From NCBI GenBank assembly GCA_028274465.1, contig CM051455.1, forward strand, positions 89,114,871-89,178,870: a DNA stretch of 64,000 nt, given 5' to 3'. A program made the position numbers and the translations under genes. Of this stretch, positions 8,890-19,068 are shown piece by piece. Each line of letters opens with the position of its first letter. Position 1 is the first letter of the stretch. Under the pieces are notes generated by a model, which was given only the letters and a program-made list of their open reading frames with translations, did not search any database and was not told the DNA's origin. The stretch is from Plantago ovata. Taxonomy: Eukaryota; Streptophyta; Magnoliopsida; Lamiales; Plantaginaceae.

Positions 8890-11800
8890 TTGATTTATTA
8901 TTTTCGTTCTATATTATTTCTCCTTAGGATATTAGAAACGGAGAGTATCTCGCTCCGTGCTGTCTTAGAGAAGCAAATTTTGACCGGACCAAACTTCCTA
9001 GCTTGGATCAGGAATATACGTTTGGTGCTGAGGTACGAAAAGATTGAGTACGTCTTGGACGAGGTCATTCCCGTGTGCCCCGAAAATCAGACTGCCGATC
9101 AGGTTGCTGCTTGGAATCAAGCCAACAAGGCAAAGTCTGATAAGCATCTTGAGGATGCTAGATCCGCGCAGTGTATTATGCTGGCGGCAATAAGCAATGA
9201 GCTGCAGAGGCAACATGAAAGCATGTTGCCGTATGAGATGCTGAAGCATCTTGAGTCGCTCTTTAAGACGACAGCTAGAAGTGTTGAATTTGATTTGATC
9301 AAAGAGATACAAAGATGCAAGCTCAGTGAAGGAGGGAACATGTCTGAGCATGTTCTCAAAATGATTGGTCTCTTTGAAAAGCTTGCCGATGCCGGCGTTA
9401 AGCTAGAGAACAAGATCATGGTGATCTTTGTCCTTCAATCATTGCCGAGTTCGTATTTTCAATTCATCATTAACTACACAATAAATGTGAAGGACGTAAC
9501 ACTGCCTGAACTTCATAATCTGATGAAGACATATGATCAAACTCTTCCTAAGAAGGAAAAGTCGATCATGCTTGTTGGGCAACCGTCTAACCCAAACCCG
9601 AGAAACAAAGGTGCTAAGGGTAAGGGAAAGTCGGGAGCCAAGGCTAACACTTGGAGTAATAAGCCTAAGCGTCCGAACCAGAAAAGGAAGTTCGATAGAA
9701 GCGGAAGGGTGCGCACAGATGAATGTCTTTTCTGTAAGCAGAAAGGACATTGGAAGAAAGATTGCCCTAAGCTTAGGGAAGATCAAGCTAAGAAGCCGCC
9801 GGCTTCTGGCTCAGGTATGTTTGTTATTGAAATGAACATGACTACTTTTTACTCCAATGGTTGGGTATTAGATACAGCCTGTGGCTCACACATTTGTAAT
9901 AATGTGCAGGGGCTAATTGATCACAAGCTAGTCAAGCAAGGTGAAATCGACTTGCATGTTGGGAACGGCAATCCAGTTGAAGTCAAACGCGTTGGACGCA
10001 ACAAGATAGATTTACCTTCGGGAAAATGTTTAGAACTTGATAATGTTTATTTTGTTCCATCCATTGTCAGAAATATTATTTCCATCCCATTGTTAGACAA
10101 TATGGATTTTTCCTTTCGATTTGCGAATAATACTTGTTATTTTTCATTAAATGATCAATATTATGGAAAAGCTCGCTTAGTGAATGGTTTATATATTTTG
10201 CAAAGTAGTCTACCTTTATTTCAAATACATAACAAACAACCGTCTTCAAGTAGGAAGAATAATCCATCTTATCTATGGCATTGTGGGCTAGGCCATATCA
10301 ATGAAACACGGATTCAAAGACTAAGGAAGTTGGACTACTTAGAACCATTTGATTTTGAATCATATGGTACATGCGAATCATGTGTTAAGGGTAAGATGAT
10401 GAACAAACCTTTTGTTGGACAAGGTGTTCGTGCCACTCGCTGCTTAGAGTTCATACATACCGATGTATGTGGACCATTTAAAGTCCATGCGCGTGGGGGT
10501 TATGCTTACTTCGTTACCTTTACTGACGATTTCTCAAGGTATGGATATATTTATCTTATGAAGAATAAATCCGAGACCTTTGGGAAATTCAAGGAGTTTA
10601 GGAATGAGGTCGAGAATGAATTGAACCTAAGGATAGTCACTCTTCGATCAGATCGAGGAGGTGAATACCTTAGTGAAGAATTTATCGACTACTTGAAGGA
10701 AAATGGAATTCAATCGCAATGGACTCCTCCTGGAACACCACAGTTAAATGGTGTGTCTGAGAGGAGGAATCGAACCCTGTTAGACATGGTAAGATCAATG
10801 ATTGGATTCTCGACTCTTCCAAAATATTTGTGGGGATATGCACTACAAACTGCAATCTACATTCTGAACCGTGTACCATCTAAATCAGTGGAGAAAACTC
10901 CTTATGAGTTATGGAAGGGAAAGAATCCCTCGCTAGGCTATCTTAGACCTTGGGGCTGTCATTCGATAGTCAAACTGATGCTCACTGATAAGTTAGATGC
11001 CAAGGGTGTCAAAGTATATTTCACAGGCTATCCTCGTCAGACGAGATGCTATGAATTCTATCATGCTGAAAATCACAAGGTGATCGTATCTAGAAACGTC
11101 AAGTTTTTAGAAGCTGAATACCTCGAGGAAGAGAGGTTAGATGACATGATAGAACTTGAAGAAATTCAAGACTTTGACACGCGCGAACATGAGTTCTCTA
11201 AATCTTCTGATTTGGACTCAAGTTCAGTGGGAGCTTTCGAAGCGGACAAGGGTAATGATATGACACTTGCTAGGCATGTCATAGTCAGTGGGAGTCCTGT
11301 GATTAGATCAACAGTTGAAACCACACCAACAGAACCCGTTGTTAACCAACCTGTGCAACAAGTTGCACAGGAGCAGCCTCCCGCAAGGGAACAGGGTCGC
11401 GGGGCGCGACCAGCTGCATCAGTACTCACTGATAATGTTCGTGTTACACGAAGCCAGAAAAGAAAAGCACCAGAACCAGTCGAGCTCCGTAGGTCGAAGA
11501 GGATCCTAAAAGGACCTCAGAAGCAAAGCCTTATGATAGAAGACATCAGTGAACTTGATGTCGGCTTATCAGATCGGGAAGATCCCGAGACCTACAAAGA
11601 GGCAATAATTGATATTGACTCAGACAAATTGTAAGAGGCCATGGAATTGGAAATGGACTCCATGTACCAGAATCAAGTTTGGAACTTGGTAGACTTGCCC
11701 CAAGGGGTTAGACCTATTGGGTGCAAATGGGTCTTTAAACGAAATACAAATGCTAATGGCAAGGTACAAACGCACAAACCTAGGCTTGTGGCGAAAGGCT

Positions 11801-13158
11801 ACACGCAAGGGTATGGCATCGATTATGATGAAACCTTTTCACCGGTAGCAAAATTGAAGTCCATTCGAATTCTACTTGCGATAGCTGCCTACTATGATTA
11901 TGAGATCTGGCTGATGGATGTAAAGACTGACTTCCTCAATGGCAACCTTGAGGAAGAGGTCTATATGGTACAGCCGGAAGGTTTTATTAGTAAAACTAGG
12001 ACAACTGATGTATGCAAATTACAAAGATCCATCTATGGGCTAAAGCAAGCGTCAAGGAGCTGGAATATCCGCTTTGATGAAGCTGTCAAATCGTTTGACT
12101 TCATCAGAAGCAAGGAAGATCCCTGTGTCTATGCTAGGCACAGCGACAAGGGAGTCGTTTTCATGATCATTTATGTTGATGACATTTTGATCATGAGAAA
12201 CAATGTCTCTATGCTAGAAGAGACTAAAGTTTTGTTATCAAGTACCTTCTCGATGAAGGACTGGGGTGAAGCGAACTACATCCTAGGGATCAAGATCTTT
12301 AGAGATAGATCCAAGAGGATGTTAGGATTGACACAGTCCACCTACATCGACAAAATACTGAAACGTTATAAGATGGATGACTCAAAGAGAGGCTTTCTCC
12401 CAACTAGGCATGGGGTTGTCTTATCAGTTAAGGATGGTCCTAAAACTGATGAAGAAAGAAATGCAATGAGTCGTGTGCCCTATGCTTCGGTAGTAGGGTC
12501 AATAATGTATGCAATGAATTGCACAAGGCCCGATGTGGCATATGCGCTTAGTGTCACTTGTCGACACCAACAGAATCCAGGAGTACCTCACTGGACTGCT
12601 GTAAAGAACATTCTTAAGTACCTTCAACGGACTAAAGAGATGTTCTTGGTGTTTGGTGGAGAACCAAAATTAAAGATGTCTGGGTATGTCGACGTTGGAT
12701 TTGAATCAGATCCTGATGACTTTAAGTCACATACAAGATACGTATTCAAATTGAACGGAGGAGCTGTCTGTTGGAAGAGTTCTAAGCAAGCCACGGTTTC
12801 TTACTCATCCACAGAAGCCGAGTACATTGCTGCATCAGAAGCATCGAAAGAAGCTGTCCGGATTTCAGAGTTCTTGAAGGAATTGAGGGTTGTTCCTGCT
12901 CCTAGTCCAATAACGATTTATTGTGACAATACGGGCGCCGTCGCTCAAGGTAGGGAGCCTAGATCTACAAACAAGAACAAACATGTACTTAGAAAATATC
13001 ACGTTATACGTGAGATTATTAATAGAGGAGAAGTTAGTATAGAACGTGTCTCTACCACGGACAACGTGGCAGATCCTTTCACCGAGGTCTTATCAGTGGA
13101 AGTCCACTTAAGACATTATGCTAATCTGGGTATTAGGCATAAAGGTGACTGGCTCTAG
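8890..13158 (+). pseudogene. Copia gag-pol polyprotein with one in-frame stop
   Basis: A single frame runs from about 8935 to 13158, broken only by TAA at 11632-11634; both sides are in the same frame (914 and 505 codons). Order: gag ([17 protein letters not shown] near the start), zinc knuckle [15 protein letters not shown], protease [13 protein letters not shown], integrase HCGLGHIN...CESCVKGKM with the D-D-E residues in [17 protein letters not shown] and [11 protein letters not shown], reverse transcriptase with MDVKTDFLNG and the catalytic YVDDIL, and RNase H. In RNase H the usual DAD motif reads DVG, losing one acidic residue. The first ~15 codons look leader-derived; the family ATG is not obvious. 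The stop falls at the start of reverse transcriptase, so a full pol could be made only by read-through. Confidence 0.85.
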
Positions 13159-13172
13159 TCCAAGTGGGAGAT
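13159..13172 (+). promoter_or_regulatory. Polypurine tract of the copia element
   Basis: The sequence AAGTGGGAGAT lies directly before the LTR start at 13173; AAGTGGGAGAT-TG is the usual form in plant copia elements. Confidence 0.7.
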
Positions 13173-14023
13173 TGATAGTGTATATGTCCTAGAGACAGTC
13201 CTTATTAAGGGCATGGAGCCCTTATAGAGGGCATATATGTACTATTACACAGGTCAACGTAATATAATATATGTTTGTTGTCTTACTATTGAGTATCGCT
13301 TTCATATTTATATTATACCAGGCATGCAGCATGTCATATCTCTATTTCTGTCTGTATTGATATTAAACATGTCCCCTCGGATAGATAATCGATCACATAG
13401 AAAGTGGGAGCTATGTGAGTTATCATCTATCCCAAACTCTCCCTAGTCGAGGTTCATCTCGGATGTAGGGGTCTGAATGAACCAGACGAGACTAGTATGC
13501 GTGGAGGTTATACTTGTTGGAGCAAGTGTGAGCCGATCCCACGGCCACGGAACGGATTGTTGGACAATCGAGAAACGTTCCCATAACTGCGCATAGTTGT
13601 TCGAAAAAGGATTATCGAACAATGGAAGTACCCACCGAACACTCCCATCGATGTATACTCTACACCGAAGTGTCTATGGGAACCGGTAAGTTGTCGAAGT
13701 GATGCCAGTCATCCTTTGGACTTACAGGACGTTATCATCACATTTGTTGCCCCATATCCTTGGTGGACCCGTCGATGTCATCTCTGAATAAGCAGTTGAC
13801 CTAAGACACGATCCAGGATTATGGCTACATACAAATGGGGATGATAAGTGATTCTGTGAAGGATTCATCTCTCAAGTGTAGCACAGGAGAGTACTGCTCA
13901 TAGTCTTCATAGTTGTGTTGGTAAAGTCACTGGCCAGTGCCTTGATATATTATGATGGCCATAAGTATATCTTATTAACCAAGAAACTCCCTGAGACGCC
14001 CATGGATGTATTATTGGGATAGA
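13173..14023 (+). repeat. Copia 3' LTR, first 851 bp
   Basis: It starts TGATAGTGTATATG after the polypurine tract and runs to ATAGA at 14019-14023, where Athila-2 begins. The continuation is on the minus strand at 46784-45600. There is no gene in it. Confidence 0.8.
14019..14023 (+). other. Target-site duplication of Athila-2, left copy (ATAGA)
   Basis: ATAGA directly precedes the Athila-2 5' LTR. The partner is TCTAT at 46785-46789, ATAGA on the minus strand, directly after the 3' LTR at 46790. The two lie about 32.8 kb apart in opposite orientation because of the inversion. Confidence 0.85.
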
Positions 14024-14377
14024 TGATGAATGTGTATTTTACACTTTCATTCGAGTCTTTTTAACCTATTTTAGCTATCCTCTATGTTAATTTAGCTATA
14101 TTTTAGTGCATTTTATTAGAATAGAGTCACGTTTCCTTTTAGTTTTTATTTTACAGGCTTTGGTTGAAAAACGAGGTTTTCCGGGCAACTATATTGAAGT
14201 AGACAAGGAATTGGTGTTCCAGAAGCCTAATTGGAGTATCTGAAGGTTTCCGGATAGGATTTGAAGTCTAGGGGTCGAATCTGGAGGCTAGAAGGCCACT
14301 AGAAGTCAGAAACCGAGTCCGAAAAGGGGAAGAAATCCAAAAATGCGTCGAAAACGCGTATCTGGCCGAGTTTTACT

Positions 14378-14459
14378 CCCGGGCGAATCGCCCGGGATGT
14401 GGGGCGAATCGCCCCACACCAGGCGAATCGCCCGGTGTGTGGGGCCCTTCGCCCCACAC
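14378..14459. repeat. LTR palindrome cluster of Athila-2, core GGCGAATCGCC
   Basis: Four adjoining palindromes lie at 14378-14396 (CCCGGGCGAATCGCCCGGG), 14399-14417, 14419-14435 and 14437-14459, the last with 9-bp arms GTGTGGGGC/GCCCCACAC. They end 16 nt before the TATA-like box. The same core recurs in the internal region at 17857-17892. Confidence 0.8.
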
Positions 14460-14474
14460 AATTCGTAGCCTACA

Positions 14475-14481
14475 TATAGTT
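14475..14481 (+). promoter_or_regulatory. Putative TATA box of the Athila-2 LTR
   Basis: TATATAG lies just after the palindrome cluster. The same spacing is seen in the 3' LTR (ctatatatag at 47591-47600, minus), in Athila-3 (42031-42040, minus) and in the solo LTR (about 44515-44522). Confidence 0.5.
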
Positions 14482-15348
14482 GCTCAGTTTTTCTCCATTT
14501 TTCATACTTTTCCAGACCTTTTCTCTCACCTTTCTCTGTAGTTTCAGGTAGGAATTCCCCAGAACCTGTTCTGGGGGTTCATAGCTTAGGAGATACTTTT
14601 TCTTAGCAGTTTGGAGCTTGTAAGATCGCGATTCTTCGGAGATTGACAACCTTCGGTAACATTGTATCTTACAGTTTTTTCTACTTATTTTTATATATCT
14701 TTCAACATGTTTTCTTCTATGATTTCTGTTGATTGCATGACAACTATGAGTAGCTAAACTTCTCGTTGGTGATAGTATGTGAATTCTTGGCGAAGGGTTA
14801 ATAATTATGCTAATGGCTGTATCGCGCATTATACTCTGAGTTATTGCTTTATTTCTTTGATCTATCTAAATCCCTATCTTCGTATTGTTGATTAATTACT
14901 GAACACAATTGGACAATTCATTGGTCTTTGACCTATCTAAATCTATATCTTCGTAGTGTTTAGTAATTACAACTGGACAATTCATTGGTCTTTGACCTAT
15001 CTAAATCTATATCTTCGTAGTGTTTAGTAATTACAACTGGACAATTCATTGATTAAGGATCTCTATGCAAAACCGAGGAATTTATGCATGATTATTAACC
15101 CGTTATGCTTTGAAGGACCATACTATCACCAATCTCCATTATCTGTTAAGAAAAACCTTTGCTAAAGTCGTTTGTTGTTTTATATTCTAAATTAGATTAG
15201 ATAAAGCTAGTTATAGTCCTTAGAGATCGACACTCGAGGTTATTCTACTGCTACACTACGGTTTTCGTTGTAGTTGTGAATTGCTTTTGGCTAAATACAA
15301 ATTTATTTGATTAAGTTGGAACTTGACAATCCAACGCATACATCTAAT

Positions 15349-15366
15349 TGGCACCGTTGTCGGGGA
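15349..15366 (+). promoter_or_regulatory. Primer-binding site of Athila-2, degenerate tRNA-Asp type
   Basis: It reads TGGCACCGTTGTCGGGGA, two transitions away from the perfect tRNA-Asp complement found in Athila-1 and Athila-3. Both are of the C-to-T or G-to-A kind expected from decay of methylated cytosines. Confidence 0.75.
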
Positions 15367-15626
15367 CTATACTCCTTTTTTCTGTTTAATTTGTTTATAT
15401 TTTCAACATTCAATTCCTAGTTCTAGTAGTTTTAGTTTTCCTTTTTAATCTCTATCAAATACTCCTACATACACGATCTAGAAGAACACCGCTTGCTGAT
15501 TCAATTGCTGAGATCGACAGGGTCTACCACCAAAGAAGGCGACTACTTCAAAGGCGTGAACTAGAGGAAATAGAGGATACCGATTTCTCTTAATCTCTAC
15601 ACAGTCTTTTCAAGGAAATCGACGGA
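15367..15626 (+). other. Leader of Athila-2 with an ATG-less upstream extension of the gag frame
   Basis: From about 15475 the gag frame is open upstream of the first gag ATG and reads a basic then acidic segment (EIDRVYHQRRRLL, then RELEEIEDTDFS), broken here only by one TAA near 15594. The same frame is fully open in Athila-3 (minus strand, about 41110 to 40962), which suggests true gag may start upstream without a local ATG. Confidence 0.5.
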
Positions 15627-16906
15627 ATGGCAGAAGCTAGACCACTGAAAGCATGGGTTCAACCCTCCAAGGATCGTATGAGGGGACCGACGATTGTTCT
15701 TTCGTCTGCAACTCGAGATCTGGAAATCAAGAACCACGCATTCCAACAACTTCCGAGGTTCTATGGCTTAGCAAGGGAAGATGTGATGGGGTACTTGCAC
15801 GATATCGATGATTTCGCCAACCAACTCCCACGACCCGGAGCTGAAATAACAACGGATGAGTTGCGGATGAAGGTTTTTGCTATGAGGCTTGGCGACAGAG
15901 CCAATTCATGGTTGAGTTCTCTACCAACAGGCTCGCTGGACACTTGGGAGAAGGTTTTTTCAGCTTTCATGGAAAAATACTTCCCCCACAGCTTGACTAC
16001 CGCGCTAAAGGCACAAATCACTAGATTCAAACAGGACTATGATGTGACCATCTACACCGCGTTTGAGAGGTTCCAAGATCTCACGAACAAGTGCCCTCAC
16101 CATGGTTTTGAGCTTTATGACCTAGTCCAACACTTCTACAATGGACTAACCTTCGAGAACCAACAAGTGGTGGATTTCCAATGCCGAGGCAATATTTGGG
16201 AGGAAACCGCAGAGGCCGTCTGGGCAGTTTTCGAAAGGCTTGCTAAGGGTTCGCAGTTCAAGGACCCAAGAGCGATGGTTAGGAGACGTGGACCTGAAGC
16301 TCCACCGACTCAAGAAGCCCCTATGTATAGGGGGAATGGGGATCAATTCGAGTGCTTTACCAAGGAATTGAAACAAGTCCTCAAGAGCGCCACTGGAACA
16401 ACTGTTTCGAACGAAGTTTGCCGAATATGCAAGAACTATGGGCATGGGGCTCATATGTGTAGATCGGAGCTTGCATATGATGATGGCAACTGGGCTCAAG
16501 GAGGCGAAGAGGAAGCCTTTGCTACGGAGTTTGGTACTCAAGAGGCTAGCTACGGACAAGATGGTAGGAATCCTCGAGGTGGATTTTGGAGAAGAGGGTT
16601 CTGAAACAATCAAGGATATGCACCGGCTAGCCAAACTTATGGCCTTAACCAAGACCGTAGTAGGCTTAACTATGGTATTGATCACTGCGAAAACCCCGCT
16701 CCAAAAGAGCAACCGAAGTCGAAGTCGGCTTAACTGATGGAGAACTTGCAAAAGATGGTTGATCACACCCAAAGTTTTCTCAAACGTTATGAAGAAGATT
16801 CTGAGAAGTCTAGGGCAAGGCTTGATAGGTTGGAAGAGATCACTAGGCTTGCCCAACAAAAGATGCAAGTAGGGAACAAGGTAAGCTGCCTAGCAACACT
16901 GAGAAC
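15627..16906 (+). pseudogene. Gag of Athila-2 with in-frame stops and a frameshift
   Basis: The frame starts MAEARPLKAWVQPSKD and runs to TGA at 16602-16604, then continues in the same frame past a second stop near 16732 to about 16906, where it shifts into the protease frame. The gag domain covers residues about 25-200, with KVFSAFMEKYFPHS and NKCPHHG. A zinc knuckle CRICKNYGHGAHMC (CX2CX4HX4C) is at about residue 268. It is similar to Athila-3 gag and more distant from Athila-1. Confidence 0.8.
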
Positions 16907-16909
16907 TCG

Positions 16910-17527
16910 ATGTCCATTACCTTAGCGGGTGATCTACCTGTTGAAATCACCATCAAGAGGGTTGCTAAGTGCGAGTGTTGCAAGAAGGAAGAACCTCCAC
17001 AGGCTAAGGAAGAAGAGACGGACCTTAGTTCTGACGAGAGTGAAGAGGAGCAAGAGGATCCCGAGCCACTCCCTCAAAGTTTCAATGTTAAGGTCGGGAT
17101 TGGTGAGCTTGAAGATGTCCGTGCCACACTAGACACGAGATCCTACTCTAATGTGCTCCCTATGAATGTGTTCAAGAAGAGTAGCCTTGGAAAACTATCT
17201 GAGCATAAAGCTATTGTGCAACTGGCGGATGGATCCTTTGTGAGACCCGAAGGCGTTGTGAAGAACGTATTGGTCAAGATTGGTGAAGCTTCTGTATACA
17301 CCAATTTTGTAGTTATGCCGGCGTCTACACCTGGGACGGGGGATGTCGTTCTCTTAGGACGAACGTTCTTGACTAAGCTACGCTCCGTGATAGACATCTA
17401 CCGAAGGACTTGCACTATTGAGGTGGATGGCAAGCGACATGTGTTGCGAGCCATATCTGATCCACCTGATACTTCTCACACTATTAACTACTGTGGTCTT
17501 GCTGCCTATGTTCATTCTTATTCATAG
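16910..17527 (+). pseudogene. Aspartic protease of Athila-2 with altered active site
   Basis: This protease-frame segment of 205 codons follows gag in another frame. The active-site motif reads LDTRSYSNVLP where Athila-1 and Athila-3 have LDTG; a GGA to AGA transition explains it. The third position of the D-T/S-G triad is needed for fold and activity in this enzyme class, so the enzyme is probably dead. The later blocks VVLLGRTFLTK and RRTCTIEVDGKRHVLRA match the other copies. A stop follows at 17527 with no polymerase after it. Confidence 0.8.
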
Positions 17528-17954
17528 GTTCGTGGCATGAGGAGGAGATCCATGAAGGGGAAGTCTAGTACCCTCAAGAGAAGAGCTAGGCGCAGACAGG
17601 AGTCGAGTCAAAGACTTTAAACAATGGCGCTATCCGGGAGGCAACCCGGAGTTTTTATCTCTTTTTTACCGCTTTATTGCATGCATTCATTCTTGAACAA
17701 TTTGCTTTTCATATGTGAATTTGTTCGTCTCTGTGACGTATGTGCTTATGTTATGTTTGAGTGAGATTTTTCGAGTGGTTCTATGAGAAAAATGGTTTTC
17801 GGGGACTTAAAACCGTGTTTTTTCGGAGGATTTCGTCTCCCCGCATCAGGAGGTGGGGGGCGAATCGCCCCGCACCCGGGGCGACTCGCCCCACGACCTC
17901 TGCAGGTCAAAAATGCGGAATTCTCCCTTTTCAGCTCATTTTCTTCATCCTATC
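17528..17954 (+). other. Start of the Athila-2 3' noncoding region
   Basis: It holds the post-protease stem-loop (17633-17650) and two palindromes of the LTR type (17857-17871 GGGGCGAATCGCCCC and 17878-17892). No gene. It ends at the inversion junction; the continuation is the minus strand from 51015 down. Confidence 0.7.
17633..17650 (+). other. Stem-loop after the protease stop (Athila-2)
   Basis: TCCGGG-AGGCAA-CCCGGA has a perfect 6-bp stem and the same loop as Athila-1 (1860-1877). The two outer base pairs differ from Athila-1 by compensated changes. Confidence 0.65.
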
Positions 17955-19068
17955 CATTTGTGTTACCACCACCAACAGCAGTTTCATCTCTAAGTTGCTG
18001 AGTGGTAACATCTGCAGCTGTTGTATACCTTTCTTGCTGGCTTGTGCTGACAACATTTGCAGTTGTTGTCTTCTTGGATTTCTTTCTAGCAATTTTAGGT
18101 ACATTCTGCTTGTAGAAAGACCTTCCCACATTGCACACAGATTTCTTGATTTGCAATGGGTTTCTTAGCTGAATCCTGAAATGTTCAAGGATATAGCATA
18201 TCTTGATTCCATACATAACTGGAAAGGAAGGTGAGACCTTGTTGTCTTCTACCTTTACCTTAAACTTAGTAACACAATCAACAAGTCTGTTGAAAATGTA
18301 CTTAGCCCAGTTAAGTTCCGACTTATCATCATGGATATGCATCAGCAATGGCCATCTTCTCAGGCCTACTTGGTCAATTCCTCCGACTTGGGAGTCAAGA
18401 ACTTTAATCAGTAGCAGAGCTACTAGACCAAGTGAAGGACAGAGATGCTTTCTCTTAACATGCTTTGTCCAAGTCACGGGAGCTATCTCGCCTTTCTTCA
18501 TTTTTGCATTTCTGACGTCACTGTAGAAAGCTTCAATTTCTTCGTCAGTGGCAGTGACGTCGTCTTCAGTTCCATTTGTTGGAATGTGAAAAATCTCTGC
18601 TAAATCAGTCCATTTCAGGACGATTTGCGTGTTCTGAACATAAGTAAGAATCACTTTTTCAGTGACTCCATTACTGTCTGTAAGGGACTGGATTTCTGCA
18701 TTGTTGTAGAACTCCATAGTATCAATCATCCTCACTTGCTTAGTGCGAGCAGAGATAAAGTTCATGAGGCCTTGCTGCTTGATGAACTCAAGCGCCTCTT
18801 CATTTTGGTCATCAAGTTCTTGTTCATAAAAGTACCGAATGTACTTTTCTTTTGCAAATCCTCCCCATTGCATCAACATCTCACACTTTGCAGTGTCAAG
18901 ATATGACGGAGGCATAGGTTTTTCAGTGATTCGGTCGTTTTTCAACACAACTTTCGCTGTGTTTTGGGTCAGAGAAGTCACCGGAGCAGTCACCGGAGCA
19001 ATGCCTGTTTCAGCACTGTCAACCTTTGACGATTTTGAGGACTTAGATGACTGTCTCTTGGGAGCCAT
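17955..19068 (-). CDS. Third ORF of SIRE-B, N-terminal 371 codons (split by the inversion)
   Basis: It starts MAPKRQSSKSSKSSK and is open to the junction, where the frame carries on at 51020. The first ~300 residues look globular and are highly conserved with the SIRE-A copy at 60846. I see phrases typical of plant transposon-associated domains (KWTDLAEIFHIPTNG, KHVKRKHLCPSLGLVALLL) but cannot name a family with certainty. No signal peptide or clear membrane segment is visible, and the N-terminus is S/K-rich. A 12-nt duplication relative to SIRE-A gives APVTAPVT. Because its 3' part now lies 33 kb away in the opposite orientation, this copy cannot make the full protein. Confidence 0.7.

Larger units (their letters stand above)
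7226..14023 (+). mobile_element. Ty1/copia element (Angela/Tork-like), left and main part
   Basis: The order is: last 68 bp of the 5' LTR (7226-7293), Met-type primer site (7295-7307), a 1.6-kb leader, polyprotein 8890-13158, polypurine tract, and 3' LTR from 13173. The 3' LTR is interrupted at 14023 by Athila-2 and resumes, in opposite orientation, at 46784-45600. Two tests link the pieces: the ATAGA target duplication of Athila-2 at both cuts, and a match of the 5' LTR end (7226-7293) to the end of the resumed 3' LTR (about 45675-45600, minus). The lineage call rests on integrase and RNase H wording ([25 protein letters not shown]) and the ~2-kb LTR, and is tentative. Confidence 0.8.
14024..15346 (+). 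repeat. 5' LTR of Athila-2
   Basis: It runs from TGATGAATGTGTATT to CATACATCTA and is 1,323 bp. It aligns by eye throughout with the minus strand of 46790-48047. The main length difference is a 64-bp tandem duplication present only here (14921-14984 and 14985-15048). A palindrome cluster (14378-14459) precedes a TATA-like box at 14475. Confidence 0.85.
14024..17954 (+). mobile_element. Athila-2: left half (5' LTR, primer site, gag, protease)
   Basis: The 5' LTR (14024-15346), degenerate tRNA-Asp primer site, gag, protease and start of the 3' noncoding region are in order on the plus strand. The sequence then switches at 17955 to the third ORF of SIRE-B. The 3' half, ending in a near-identical LTR, is at 46790-51015 on the minus strand. 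There is no polymerase in either half. Confidence 0.85.

Noticed and set aside
13237..13446. 69-codon ORF after the copia polyprotein
   Set aside because: It lies within the LTR, with no recognisable content.
17955..19068. Labelling the SIRE third ORF as an envelope gene
   Set aside because: No signal peptide, membrane segment or cleavage motif is visible; basic nuclear-type clusters are. Annotated as third ORF only.
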